Origin: Ceratothoa steindachneri
Lineage: Eukaryota > Arthropoda > Malacostraca > Isopoda > Cymothoidae
NCBI GenBank assembly: GCA_963969495.1
Contig: OZ018328.1
Coordinates: 128,906,545-128,970,544, forward strand
Direction: 5' to 3'
DNA length: 64,000 bases
In this document: piece by piece, positions 1 through 11,486 of the stretch
Numbering within the stretch: position 1 is the first letter of the stretch
How the letters are laid out: each line of letters begins with the position of its first letter
Notes under the pieces: model-generated
Told to the model about the DNA's origin: nothing
What the model saw: the letters and a program-made list of their open reading frames with translations, nothing else
The model's database searches: none
Position numbers and translations under genes: made by a program

Positions 1-243
1 TCAGAAACTATTTTCCAAATAAACTTTCTAAAAACTTAAATATCAAGTGTAATTTCTAAAACAATTTCCATTATATGTGCTAAAAAATACTTCCATTATT
101 CTTTTACAAAGTATTCGTCGGTTTTATGGAAGTTCTTTCGAAAAGTTGATTTTCCATTTTAATCTTTAGCTAAATCCCCAAAGCGGGCCTTCACACACTT
201 TTTTTGTGATATATCGTTCATTCTTTCACTAATCACACTTACT

Positions 244-1361
244 TTGCAGGACATTAGAGAAGCAACGCCTGTGAACATAACTAAATCTCAATGGGAGCTC
301 CAGCAAAGAATATACTGCGTTAAACATTACTACAAGACAGGCTCGTTCAAGAAAGTGCAGGACACTTTTGTGCATCAGTTCGAATGTGAAAAAGCCCTCT
401 CCAAGAGCAGAATTCAGGACAGGGTAAACCACTTCTAGAACTTTGGGACAGTGGAGAACCTCAACGCAGAAGCCAGTGACAATCGTCCAAGCCATTCAGG
501 ACGCCCCAAGAAGCGTACAGCTGAGCTGGTCGAGAGCGTGAGAGAGTCAGTTCAGCAGAGGCCAAAACGCTCTGTGCGCAAGCGAAGTCGGTCCCTCGGT
601 ATATACAATTAGACTTACAGGAGAGTGATAGTAATGGATATCAAGACCTACCCATACAGTAGACAGACGAAGCAGACCCTTACAGCCTCAGACAAGGAGC
701 AGGGAAAGAATATGGCAGACAAGATACGGGAGAAGATTCAGGAGACCCGAACTTTCCTTAACCTCCTTTGGACCTCACATGAAGCTGACTTCCATCTTGA
801 ATAAAAGGCAAACTTGAAAAAAATGTCTTCTAGGTAGCCTTCAGACCAAATAAGGTAGCCACCAAGCCCCTACCCTCCCATAAGTGCACTGTATGGACTG
901 TAATCTCAGCCAGAGATATCATCGGACCATTCTTCTTCGAGGAATCTGGCGCAACAGTGACAGTCACCAAAGGAGATGCAGACCTAGTTCCCGACGCTTA
1001 TGGGAAATGTCTGGTTCCAGCAAGATGGAGCAAGCTCTCACACCTCAAACCTGTCCAGAGATTGGCTGAAACAGAACTTTGGTGGCCCTATCATCAGTCT
1101 CAAGACTGATTTTGGGAGGACACCTAACAACCCAGACCTTAGGACCCCAGATTTCTTTCTCTTTGCTCCCTTGATGGCAGATTGTACGCAGGGAGACCCA
1201 GGACCATCACGAAGCTCAAAAAAGCCATCAGGGAGGATATCAGAGCCATTAATGTGTGGGTTTGTAAGGACGTCATGAACAACTTTGTGCTACGCCTCAA
1301 GAAATGCCCAGAGCTAAATGGAGGTTACCTCGATATGATGTTTTTAAATAAAATAAACTAG
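244..1361 (+). pseudogene. Tc1/mariner-superfamily transposase, decayed
   Basis: Reading across frames gives the order expected of an invertebrate Tc1/mariner-type transposase with an N-terminal helix-turn-helix. The helix-turn-helix block (IYCVKHYY, KSRIQDRVNHF) comes first, then a linker rich in RPKKRT and QQRPKRSVRKRS. A degraded first catalytic block follows near 760-800 (LLWTSHEADFH where the family has a DEAHF-type motif), then IIGPFFFEESGATVTV near 918-960. The second catalytic block WFQQDGASSHTSN lies near 1012 and the third region (RTPDFFLF) near 1141. The C-terminal helix ends at a TAG at 1359. Stops occur near 436 and 610 and several frame changes break it, so it is inactive. A CAGGGT-type terminus may lie at 1445-1450 (seen as accctg); no matching 5' terminus is visible, so the left end is truncated or diverged. 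A cag precedes the first block and looks like a splice acceptor, probably by chance. Confidence 0.8.
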
Positions 1362-1450
1362 TTATTACCAAAGTTTCATTCAATCCTTGCCGAAAATTAA
1401 GAAATGAGGCCTAACGAAAGTTGGGGGACGTTTTGGGGGGGGTGACCCTG

Positions 1451-2229
1451 TGTTATAATTTAAGTACCTTGTGTTGTACTCGTAGTTGGGTTTTCGATTT
1501 TTTTTACATAATAAATTTTTTGAAATAAAAAATTATGTGATGTTATGCTGTTTGTTAAAATAAATGGGATTAGAAAAAAAAGATTCAAAAAGATTTTCAA
1601 TAATTTTTATAATTTAAAAGATCTTTTTTAAAATTTAAAAAAAGTAAAATATTTCATCCTGCCTCTAAACTGTTATTAATAACAAAAAAAATCAGTTTAT
1701 GTATACTATTTACTTTGATAGACTCAATTGTTTACAAAATATTATTGGAATAGTTTTATCAATATTTTAATATAGCAACACAAGATGAGTAGCTTTGCCA
1801 CTTCTCTTTACATCAGGATCTAGCGCTTTGCGAGGTGTTTTGGGCCCCTAAAATTTAATGTTTCTAGTACATAATATTCCCTAATAATTTACGCTTGCTC
1901 TTGGGTTTTTCAGATCCATGCACGTTTTCTAGCCTTGAGGCAAGAAAAATTTTAACGGAATTCTTTAGATATACGGAACAAAAATCTCAGAGCGCTTTTT
2001 TCACCATCTCAATTTTCTGAACTTCAATATTTGTAATAATTTTTCTTTTAAAATATTCCCAAACATTCGATGATATTTATTTTTTCTAAACTTTTAGAAA
2101 AAAAATAATAAAAGCTTCCAATATACGAAAAGCCAGACTTGTGGGATGTTTTTCGAACTATAAGAAAATCTACAAAAGAACTTGAATTAAAGGATTAAAA
2201 TATACTTAGGTGACTAACAAAATAAAATA
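1451..2229. other. AT-rich spacer with repeat fragments
   Basis: Very AT-rich with many A and T runs. A motif near 2020 (tgaacttcaatatttgtaat) recurs at 2370 and 2480, so the interspersed repeat at 2230-2660 may begin here. A motif with agcgctttgcgagg near 1801 resembles the hairpin part of the same family. No coding signal seen. Confidence 0.4.
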
Positions 2230-2660
2230 CAAACTGTTTAATAAATTGCAATATTAAAATACCAGGCAATGGCTTCGCCACTCCCCCGTACGGGAAAGGT
2301 TGTGTTTCGCTACTAAGATTAAAATATAAAATCTAGAAAAGCAGCCATGGTTAAATTTTTATAAATTTTATGAACTTCGCCAATTATAATAATTTAAAAA
2401 GGAACTCTAAACTAAATTTCCCCTCCTTCAAAATATCACGTTGCTAAAATATAGAGTTAGAGAAGATATATTAAAAATAAATTTTCTGAACTTCACCACT
2501 TGTAATTCTTTGGGTTTAAAAAAAAAACTTTGATAAAAAAAACACGTCATAACCAAACAAAGATGAAATTATTATTCAAATTATCAGAATAATCCCCTTT
2601 TTTAAATTATAGAGTTAGTGATGATGATAATGAAGTGATGATGATGTTATGGACAAGGAA
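2230..2660 (-). repeat. Unnamed interspersed repeat, copy A
   Basis: The reverse complement of this segment aligns with 35905-36260. Shared blocks include a GTTATGACTTATG/GTTATGACGTG-type motif with a following AT stretch, a (GATGAT)n-type end, the phrase GGCGAAGTTC or GGTGAAGTTC, CATGGCTGC/CATAGCTGC, and GTAGCGAA with a nearby GAGTGGCGAAGCC. A perfect palindrome CCCGTACGGG lies at 2285-2294, where copy B has CCCCATGGGG. No coding capacity is seen, so it is a non-autonomous or unclassified repeat. Confidence 0.65.
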
Positions 2661-3834
2661 TTGGCCTCAATCAAAGGACAGTGAACCATTAACTCAATTT
2701 TGTGAAAACGGAAACTTGTTTCTTCACACACGACATATAATCATATTGGAATAAACATAAAGCAAATATCATGATAATACAGGACGTGTTGAATTTTTAT
2801 CTTCAAGAAATTATGTGTACGTGACCGTTTTTTGAGAAACGCCTTTGATAATCTGTGTTCTTGTATTTGCTCTCAAGAAAAGAAGTAATTTGATTAAAAA
2901 TTATTTTATCTTTATGATACTTATGTATTTTATTTATATTAAATGTTGGGCAAAGAGGATCTTCACATGAGCCCGGGTGTAAAGAAGAATCTTCGGCTGG
3001 GTAACCAGCATGGCAATTCCATCATAAAATATTTGAAAAGATCTTTTCAAAGAAAGAGATGAACTCAAAATCTGTGAGGTACAGTTGACAAATTAGGCAT
3101 TTCACATTTTTCAAATTGTTTCTGGTAAAAGTAAATTATCTTCGATATACTTTTTATATGTTTTTTTTAAACTCTCGGATATGCTTTCATGGTGCCGTTA
3201 GACTTTGCAATACTGTGTTGCCAGGTAATAATAATTTTCCTCAAATGTTAGATTAGAATAATTATACTGATAGTACTATAAAATAGCCAATTGTTAATGG
3301 GAATATCTTTTTGATATCCACAGTCAAAATTGAATAAATATATAAAGCACAAAAGGCTAGGAAAAGATCACATCTTTTAAATTTGTCAATCCTGTTTTTA
3401 AACGAGACGATATCAAAGTGTTTCGACAGTACTGAGTGAAAAACTACAATAGCTGATAAATTCACTAAATATCATTTATTTTATTGGTAACCATACAATC
3501 TAGTATATTCATAATTATGTAAATATACTTCAGACACTCCATCTCGCAACAAAAATTAATATATCAAATTGTCAATCTCAAAACTAATTTCAGTGTATAG
3601 TGTGACATGAATAATTCTGTCAACTGTACATAGCCAAAGTAAATAAAACCAAAAATTACTCTCTGAATTATGGATCGGAAAGAAGTGTCCCTCCTTTTAA
3701 GCTGCCATCGGTCTAAAAGAAGGAAAAGCTGGATGTGTATCTCCGAAACGCCGAGTTTTGATTAATTTTTAGGACAATTTTCTGCCTTGGCGTCAGCTCC
3801 GGCCTCTGCAATCCTTATACTTAGCCTTGTCACA
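2661..3834. other. No recognised feature
   Basis: AT-rich sequence without a supportable coding region, repeat or RNA gene. Short open frames here (for example 3262-3465 minus) have the composition of random AT-rich DNA and were not called. Confidence 0.3.
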
Positions 3835-4030
3835 GGTGTCTTTGTCATCCTTGATTGCCACTCTGCAATTTTGCTAAGTAATATGATTTAAATCGCTTAG
3901 ATATTCAGGCTTAGTTCTGACTCTTGTGAACCTCAGAGACAATTGGACTTCAAACTGGTGTCTTTGTGATCCTTGATTGCCACTTTCCCTTTTGTTAAGC
4001 AATGCGACATAAATCGCTCAGATATCTTAT
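3835..4030 (+). repeat. Direct repeat, two units of about 70 bp
   Basis: The unit beginning ggtgtctttgt and continuing ATCCTTGATTGCCACT occurs at 3835-3905 and again at 3957-4026, an offset of 122 bp, with about 80 percent identity by eye. Both units end in AATCGCT followed by AGATAT. The function is unknown; it is probably a local tandem duplication that has since diverged. Confidence 0.7.
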
Positions 4031-4165
4031 GTGGAGCATTCGATAAATAGACTTTAGTCCATCGACCAAAGACTCATTCTGGCAGGAAATTAAGGGATTT
4101 GGTCATTGTTATTAGAGAAAGTATTCTACCAGTTCATTCACCATGGTAATGTAAGAAATCAGCTT

Positions 4166-4170
<5 letters not shown>

Positions 4171-4196
<26 letters not shown>
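4171..4196. repeat. (AG)13 microsatellite
   Basis: Uninterrupted AG dinucleotide run. A matching (CT) tract lies 165 bp downstream, so the two could form a stem if transcribed. Confidence 0.98.
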
Positions 4197-4359
4197 CAGC
4201 CTTACCGTTATTGTAAGCTTTCTCCCTTCTTTTAGGGAGATTATGTTACGTACTTCTGAGGAACAATAATCCTGCTATGAGCTCTCTACTGGAACCAGTA
4301 AGGAGTTTGAGATGTGCGAAACTCTTTTTTTTATGCTGAACCATTTCATTATTTTCATT

Positions 4360-4360
<1 letters not shown>

Positions 4361-4385
<25 letters not shown>
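4361..4385. repeat. (CT)12 microsatellite
   Basis: Uninterrupted CT run, complementary to the AG tract at 4171-4196. Confidence 0.98.
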
Positions 4386-4390
<5 letters not shown>

Positions 4391-4884
4391 TCGACTGAGT
4401 GAAATTACCCTCACTGGTTACAAAAATTATCCTTTTTTCTCAAATTTATCCAATCGTGGCAAGGAAACCTGCCTTCATGGAAGAATAGAGTTATATTAGT
4501 GGAGTTGCGTAAAATTCCAATCTTATCACCCAGTATAGCCTCATCTTGCCATTACATATTTTCTACTTTCGACACATTTTTCCTTACTATAATTTTACCA
4601 GTTTCATTGAAATGTTTTTAAGAACTGTCAAACGGAGTGACCATGTTGGAATCGTCTCATCTAATAAAAAATACTCTCCAGCTACATCGACATATTACGA
4701 ATATTTTCCTATTCCATTCGCCTATAATTTGATTCTTCTATTCCATATATGAAGGCAAATAGATGTACAAGATTGTATACAAAGTTTTAGCCGAGAAATA
4801 AGATTTATAAAAAAACATAATATTGAGGGAAAGAAGCCTAAGCAAAGACTTTATTAGCATTGCGTAACCGTGGCATGGCCTTAA
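4386..4884. other. No recognised feature
   Basis: AT-rich sequence without supportable genes. The short open frame at 4546-4752 matches nothing recognised. Confidence 0.3.
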
Positions 4885-5320
4885 TTTGTAATGACTAGAC
4901 TACGCATATCAATATTTGCAGAGCTTAGTCAATTCCTAGGTTTATTTGCAGAACCTGATCTACGCATAGCTTTATTTGGAATTTTCTAGCAAAGGCATAG
5001 TTTTATTTGCATACCTGATTCAACGCATATTTTTATTTACCGTTTTCTAGCTAATTAAATGCTTTAGTGCTAAGTGAAATCTACACATAGCTTTATTTGC
5101 AGTTTTCTAACATACGCAACTCTTTATTTGTGGGTATTAACTACGCATAGCTTTATTTACAGTTACCTATTTTATGCAAAGCTTTATTTGCAAAGCCTAA
5201 TCTATAAAAAAGCTTTAGTTCCAGAGCATAATCTACGTATAGGTTTATTTATTTGCAGGAGCTACTCTACACATAGCTTTATTTGCAGAGCCTTGTATAA
5301 GAATAGCGTTAAAGAGATAA
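4885..5320 (+). repeat. Diverged minisatellite, unit about 28-33 bp
   Basis: About 14 irregular copies of a unit approximating CTACGCATAGCTTTATTTGCAG plus a short variable tail (AGCCTAAT or TTTTCTA). The TTTATTTGCAG core recurs throughout. Units vary in length and are clearly degenerate. The long open frame at 5074-5325 is a by-product of the repetition and was not called as a gene. Confidence 0.85.
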
Positions 5321-5908
5321 ACTGAATTTCCATATGCCGAGCGAGGGCTCATATTTATAACAATATTTTCTATTGCTCACCGCACGAATCCTGGTATACA
5401 ATCTTCTATATCTAAGTGTATATTATAAGACAAAACTTACGTTAAATACCATGAAATCGTAATTAGGGATATTTTGAACTTCAAATAGATTCATTATATT
5501 TCCTGAAGATTAATTTGCATAAATGTAAGGGATAATACTTTCATGGAAGAGAACTTTAATTAAAACTAACTTTGTTGATGTTAAATTCAACGGCGATGAA
5601 CTTATTTGGTTGCGCTGTTTTGTAATTAGTAATAATATTAGTATTTCAGTCCTTACAGCGAAAAAGCTAATTTCTACAAATCACTGCTTCCTTGTTTAGT
5701 ACACTCTTCACTACACACCTGTGCGTGAGAGATAGAAATAAGAAACTTAATAAAATGGAAATTGAGAAATGAAAGGAAATGGAACAAAGTAATCCTGGTT
5801 GAAATGAATTGCAGTAGCAAAGCTAAAGAAAAACCTAAATATTTGCAACAGAGATATTTTTGCCCCAAATTACAATGTGATAGCAACGTGGACGTAAGGG
5901 CAAAGATA
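5321..5908. other. No recognised feature
   Basis: AT-rich spacer between the minisatellite and the piggyBac element. No gene, RNA or repeat supported. Confidence 0.3.
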
Positions 5909-6460
5909 TTAACACTAGAATGGCCAAGGTGTCGAAATCAACACTTTGCAATTTTTCAGTTCTTTTTTGAGCCTTAACCAATGCATATAACTCATTATGC
6001 TACTATGACAATTATTATTTTCTTCTGAAGTTATTGAAACGCAAATTTTTAATTTTTTAATTTTTAGAATTTAATAGGAATATGCGAGTTTACCTCGAAA
6101 GGCCAAGTTGTCGAAAACGACACCATTTATATTTTGCTAATACAAAATGAGAAGATCATATTATTTGCCCTAATTTTATTTTAGGGAACATTACATAATG
6201 TGAGGCAATAAGATGTTGGGGGGAGCCTATTTGTGGGTGGGGCATATATAACATTTCGTAGTGTGGTGTAATAAGTTGTGGGTGCGGCATTCTTATTTTT
6301 CTAGAAATTTCCATGGAAATTTCCATTCAAATCTTTAGTGCTTTTGGTATTTATAAATTATCGTTAGTTACTTGTTCAAGACCGTACAAATCTGTGCAGT
6401 GGTACAACCTGATAGCCTAAACTTTTCGTCATAAGATATTTTTATATATCTAACTAGATT

Positions 6461-8160
6461 ATGTCTTCGGGTGCAGATAAATGCATTCCAAATCATAAAG
6501 AAATCGACATCCTGTGGGATTCTGGTGACGATATAAGTAGTGAGAGTGAAGATAAAGAAAATTTAACTAATCATAATAACAGTCAATTTGAATCAGAAGA
6601 CGACCAAGAGGCATCACCTCTCCAAACCCTTATATTGGATAAAAGCGAAGATATTGTAATACGATATGGAGTAACATGGAGAGCTATCACGAAAGCAAGG
6701 CCTGGCAGATCAAGAAACGCATCATTATTCAAAGCTAATCCAGGTGTCATACGAACCTTGATAAATGATGTTTCAAAATCTCCATACATGGCATGGAAAT
6801 CATTTATTGATGAGACAATGATAAGAAAAATTCTCAAATGTACTATTACAAAAGCAAAAGAGTGCAATCTTGATAACTCTCTCACATTGGAAAATTGAAA
6901 GCATTTTTTGCATTGGAATATGCTCGAGGAATATATAGTAAGGGCCACAGTGCAGTTTTTTTTTGGAACAAACTTTATGGTCCTGATATTTTTCCAGAAA
7001 CGATGTCTCGAAGACATTATGAAGAGATCAGAAAACATCTGCACATTGATCTAAAAGGTACGAGATCAGAACGTATAAGTAATATAAATTTACCCATACA
7101 AGAGACATTTTTGAGGCATTTGCTCAAAATTGCAGAAAAAATTATACTCCAGAGTTTAGCCTAATAATAGATGAGCAACTTTTACCGATAAAAAATCGTT
7201 GTCCTTTTATTGTATATATGCCAAGCAAGCCAGATAAATTTGGCATCAAATTTTGGATCTTAGCTGAAGTGAATTCAAAATATGTTGCCAATATAATACC
7301 GTATCTCGGTGACCAAGAAAAAGAATCAAGAAATAGACTACCTCTTTGGGAAAGTGTTGTGCTGAGGATCACAGATACAATAAAAAGAAATGGCTATAAT
7401 GTAACAACAGACAACTTCTTCACAACATTTGAAATTGCAAGAAAACTTCAAGATCAAGGGACTTCCATAGTTGGTACAGTTTGTTCAAACAGCAAGCATC
7501 TGTCCAAGGAAATGACTGCCTATAAAAAGGGAGGACGTTACAATAGCAAATCTTTCTTTCAAGAAGAAAGTGGATGCATGTTTGTAAATTATCAATGCAA
7601 AGATAATAAGTAGGTATGTTGCTTTCCACAATGCATTCAGAAGATGCTAAAAAGAAGCTAGATGTGATAAAAAGATGCTAAAAAAAAGCCAGATGTGATA
7701 AAAAGATGCTAAAAAGAAGCCAGATATGATAAATTTTATAAAAAGAATAAAGATGGCGTCGATGCTGAAAACCAAATGGTACGAAAATATAGTACACATT
7801 GTGCAACAAGGCGCTGGACTGTTGGAGTTTGGTCAAATATTTTAGACATGGCAGCCCTCAATAACTGGATCATTTATAAGGAAACAACTGGCAGTAAAAT
7901 AAGTCGGAAAAAATATATTCTTCAACTCATCGAGAATCTTCGTTCTGCCTGTTTCGAAAATATAAAGTAAACCTCACATTTAAAATGAAGCTGAAAATCA
8001 CATCCTACCCCCAAAAAAGAGAACAAAATGCTCCAGTCAAAAGTGTAACAATGCAACTGTCACTACATTTAAAATGTGCGAAAAACCGACCTGCGGGAAG
8101 TGTTCAGAAAAAGAAACACGAATAATCAGCGCTACATGTAAAAAGTGCAATCTGAAATAA
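6461..8160 (+). pseudogene. piggyBac-type transposase (DDE_Tnp_1_7), broken
   Basis: The start at 6461 gives MSSGADK followed by an acidic N-terminus with many D, E and S, typical of PGBD-type proteins. A stop at 6896 interrupts it (SLTLEN), and the body continues as a helical domain (ALEYARGIYSKG, FWNKLYGPDIFPETMSRRHY). The first catalytic D lies in IIDEQLLPIKNRCPF near 7166, the second in YNVTTDNFFTTFE near 7401 and the third in KDGVDAENQM near 7750. RRWTVGVWSNILDMAALNNW follows. The C-terminal cysteine-rich domain is readable to 8160 (CEKPTCGKC, then CKKC). Lesions are the stop at 6896, a frame break near 7160, a stop at 7613 and a 31-bp triplication at 7643-7735. All three catalytic aspartates are retained, suggesting fairly recent inactivation. 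Confidence 0.9.
7643..7735 (+). repeat. 31-bp tandem triplication inside the transposase
   Basis: Three units starting GATGCTAAAAA lie at 7643-7673, 7674-7704 and 7705-7735. The unit is 31 bp and not a multiple of three, so each added copy shifts the frame. The underlying protein segment corresponds to the lysine-rich stretch just before the third catalytic aspartate (KKPDMINF..NKNKDGVD). Confidence 0.95.
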
Positions 8161-8418
8161 ATAGTATTTTCGCATTTTAGGTATTGAGGGAGGATTGAGT
8201 AGATATTAGCTTTTAGATATTCTTTATTCACCAATTCGCAAAAGTGATATATAATATACAATGGCTGTCCCTAACAATATTCCTGGCTACGCCATTGATA
8301 TTATTCAACCCTCAAATTTTGAAAATATACTTTGGAAAAAATAAAAATTATTGGTTGTGCCGAAATCGACACTTTAGCCTTTTATATGTACATAATATGT
8401 GGGCCATTCTAGTGTTAA

Positions 8419-10550
8419 GAAAGTAGCGAAGTTAAATAAAGTGAAATTGCGTGAAGGATATATAGTGGCAGATTTTCCAGCAAGGAAAACTGCTGATGTT
8501 GGGGGTAAGGAGGGCACACAAGCCTCCATAATTCACCTGACCTCCCATTGCGAATATGTAAAAGGATAAATAAGGAAGAGAAAGAGGAGAGGCAAGAAAA
8601 CGAGAAAATGGGACAAGGTAAAGGAGCCATGTAAATATTGACCCTCTCACCTCATAACCGGAGTCAAGGAGGAAGGGTTAGCACACCTCTTGCCGCTAAC
8701 GAGCAGAAATGAACGAAAGAAATCTGGTTAGCGACTAGCCGACGTTATTAGCCCCTGCTAAGAAAATGGGTGAAAAGTTTGTAAAAATTGTGGTGGAAAA
8801 AGGTCAAATTGAAATGTCTAGAAGGAATAAAGCTCAGTTAGAGTCAATCTAGTTCGAGATTTCCGATGGCACTGAGGCCGTAAGAAGGTGCCCTTCCTCC
8901 AAGTTCCGAGTGTCAACATCTACATCCTTCTTGCAGGTCGCAATGTGGAAAAGAGTCCCATATTATACAGGTGTTAAGAAGGGTAATATTGTTGTAGAGG
9001 AGGTATAACTGGTATGTGCAAATGAACTTGTAATAGCTTGATTTATAAAATTTATTATTACATAATCTACGAGAGTATCTCGGTCAAAAATCTTTAAATG
9101 GTCAAAAAAGGGTAAATTAAGACCACGATATCGCCGCCTACTTTAGGCCATTTCCGCCAAATATTAACATTTTTAAGGTAATTTCAAAATGTGGGGCTTC
9201 GCCCTCATACCACCCACAACCCTGCAAATTTAAATAAACTATTAATATTCCTAATTCGAAAGCGTAACATTAGATTCGAATTCAAAAGGCAATTGATAAA
9301 TGTCGTTAGGCCTCTATTTTTTTTATACCGCGTTCCTTAAAATCAGACATAAGCCTCACCACCGAATGCTATTTAAATCGATCATATTTCCTTTAAAATT
9401 GATTAATATTAAATTTCCACCTCATATTTTCATTCAGAACAAAATCCCTTCAAAATGATATATAATATACATAATAAGATTAGATTCCAATAACGATGTG
9501 GCTATTGGCTCCCAACATGGCGGCCTATCTATTTCTTGTCATAACTTAAAAAAAGTAACAAAGTATTGATAAACTTAATTTCATCATAATTGCACCAAAA
9601 ACGGGTATTCTATGTAATTTTATGAGCTGAATGACATTTCTTCTATAGATTTTATTGATTAGAAAGCTTTAGAACCCCGGGAATGACGCCGCTCTCGTCG
9701 TCTCAATTTACCGAAAAAGGGGGTGAATTAAATAGAAACTTTGTGCGAGGTATGATACCTAGTTGGTGTCGGGACTGAGCAAAAGATGAGACTTGGAAAA
9801 CATACAATTTCTCCTGAGCTTAAAACATCCTTAACTAAAGCCCCTTGTGGATTACTTGAAGATGTTGAGTGGAGTAATATCCAGCCCTCGTGACAGTCTG
9901 CCTGAAGACGTTGATGGAAAAAAGCTGACTAATCTCTCAATAATCTACTGTAGCCGCCTTGAAACGGTTCTTGTTCACAATTTATATAATCGCCCGGTCT
10001 TCACTTTTACAGCTCTTTCTTGGCCTACCAGTTGAAATATCAGACTTAAATAAACAGTTTTCTCATTAAATTAAAAGAATATTATGACCTACAATTTTGG
10101 AGCGCTAGGCAGTGTCTGCAATGGCTCCGATTGAAAGACCATATTGGTGGCGGACTGGACGAAGCGTGATATATTTCTTAAGTATCTTACCTGGATAACA
10201 GCTACCACAGTTTGCAAAAAATTATAACTTACAGGAGATTAAATTTAAGTAAGTTGTAATGCAAGCAATGCTGGTGCTATTTGCAAGACACCTTAGCAAT
10301 CAAGTAATTTTGGACACATTTTTATGGTAAAGTGTGTATCTGCTGATAATTTCCCTTTTGTTCTTCTAAGTCTGTATAACCTTTTAGCATAATAGTTTTA
10401 CCTGTAGGTTTCCGTATACCAATTTTAGAAACCTTTGATTTTCTCTGGGAAATGTTATGCAATATGTTATGATAGTAATACTTGCCCATTGATTTTTTGG
10501 GACGATATTATACATGTAGCTAGTAATAATGACTTGGTGAAAAACTTCAA
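8419..10550. other. Spacer with a GC-richer unassigned segment
   Basis: The part at 8450-9010 is less AT-rich and non-random in look (TAGTGGCAGATTTTCCAGCAAGG, GGGTAAGGAGGGCACACAAGCC, TAGCCGACGTTATTAGCC) and may be a retroelement untranslated region. No motif lets me name it. The remainder is plain AT-rich DNA with no feature seen. Confidence 0.3.
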
Positions 10551-10554
10551 TATA

Positions 10555-11484
10555 CGAGGGGTGGTCAATAAGTTTTGCAATTCGGATATACGGAAACGAG
10601 ATATAAGGAAAAGTGTTTTATTATTTTTCAATATAACTATCCTTGACTTCAATGCACTTGCGCCACTTGTCCCTGAGGCTTCGAATTTCCGACAACCATA
10701 AATCTCCCGACTGCTGTTCAATCCACTCCTGGACGGAAAGCTGGACATCTTCATCGTCCCCAAACCGGCGTCCATGCAGTGCAGCCTTGAGCTGGCGGAA
10801 TATAAAGTAGTCACTATGGGCTATATCTGGACTGTAGGGGGATGGTTGAGCTCCTCGAATCCGCACTCGCGTAGGGCAGCTTGTGCAACTCTGGCCTTGT
10901 GGACTTTGACAACGTTGAAGTCGATCATGAGGCGTGAGGTTTCTAGGGACCCAACGGGCAGAGACCTTGGTCATTGCCAAATTGTCGTGGATGATGTTGA
11001 TAACACTTCCATGTGATATCCCAAGTTCTCGTCGACTTCTTCGGCCTTTACCCTTCGATTTTCGAGGACCATCATCTCCACACGGGCCACATTGTCCTCA
11101 TTGGTCACGTCTGACAGGCGTCCTGGACGGGGATCATCTTCAAGGGATTCACGACCATGGCGAAACTCCCTATTCCAGCGAGCAATGGTTGCATAGGAAA
11201 GGGCAGTGTTGGTGTACACTGCAACCATGCGTTCATGTATCTCTTTTGCATTCTTGCCTTCCTTGGTCAAAAATTTGATCACTGCCCGGTGCTCAACCTT
11301 CTCCATTGTTGAAAAATTTGTGACTGACCATCTGCGGTCAGCTATTGCTTCTTAAAAAAATGAGGCAGGAGCGTGCGGCTGCAGGTCCTGACTTCTTATA
11401 GCTTGCCCTAACACTCTCACAAACAGCCATCCACCTTCCTCTGTTTTGCCCTACCTATTCGCAAAACTTATTGACCGCCCCTCG
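10555..11484 (-). mobile_element. mariner element with both terminal repeats, internally deleted
   Basis: The terminal inverted repeats are nearly identical: CGAGGGGTGGTCAATAAG at 10555 and the complement of CTTATTGACCGCCCCTCG ending at 11484, followed by a shared TTTGC. TA dinucleotides at 10553-10554 and 11485-11486 form the expected target duplication. At 930 bp the element is shorter than the usual mariner of about 1.3 kb. The missing part is the middle of the transposase, which normally holds the first two catalytic aspartates. A second, 5'-truncated copy at 43030-43588 has the same deletion. Confidence 0.93.
10621..11306 (-). pseudogene. mariner transposase remnant (SETMAR-type domain), deleted and frameshifted
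   Basis: The minus-strand start at 11306 gives MEKVEHRAVIKFLTKEGK, the normal mariner N-terminus, then WNREFRHGRESLEDDPRPGR, the linker between the two helix-turn-helix domains. DVTNEDNVARVE and MTKVSARWVPRNL follow, with a frameshift near 10980. The sequence then jumps from WVPRNL directly to the C-terminal block (KARVAQAALRECGFEE type, here frameshifted to GQSCTSCPTRVRIR), YSPDIAHSDYFIFRQLKAAL, and ends IEVKDSYIEK before the stop at 10621. The region of the DETW and HDNA-type catalytic motifs is absent. It encodes no active enzyme, but its ends could be acted on by a related transposase. Confidence 0.9.
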
Positions 11485-11486
11485 TA

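Larger units (their letters stand above)
5913..8414 (+). mobile_element. piggyBac-superfamily DNA transposon, structurally complete
   Basis: The element is bounded by TTAA at 5909-5912 and TTAA at 8415-8418, the target duplication typical of piggyBac. The termini are a perfect inverted repeat: CACTAGAATGGCC at 5913-5925 and GGCCATTCTAGTG at 8402-8414. Just inside, both ends carry a related subterminal motif (GTGTCGAAATCAACACTTT on the left, GTGCCGAAATCGACACTTT on the right), and another copy lies near 6103-6120. The length of 2.5 kb is normal for the superfamily. The internal transposase is broken, so movement would need a transposase supplied by another copy. Confidence 0.93.

Noticed and set aside
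229..495. 88-codon minus-strand frame opposite the first transposase
   Set aside because: Antisense to a clearly recognisable helix-turn-helix region and without any motif of its own.
6583..7044. 153-codon minus-strand frame inside the piggyBac element
   Set aside because: It is the antisense shadow of the transposase, which has clear catalytic motifs on the plus strand.
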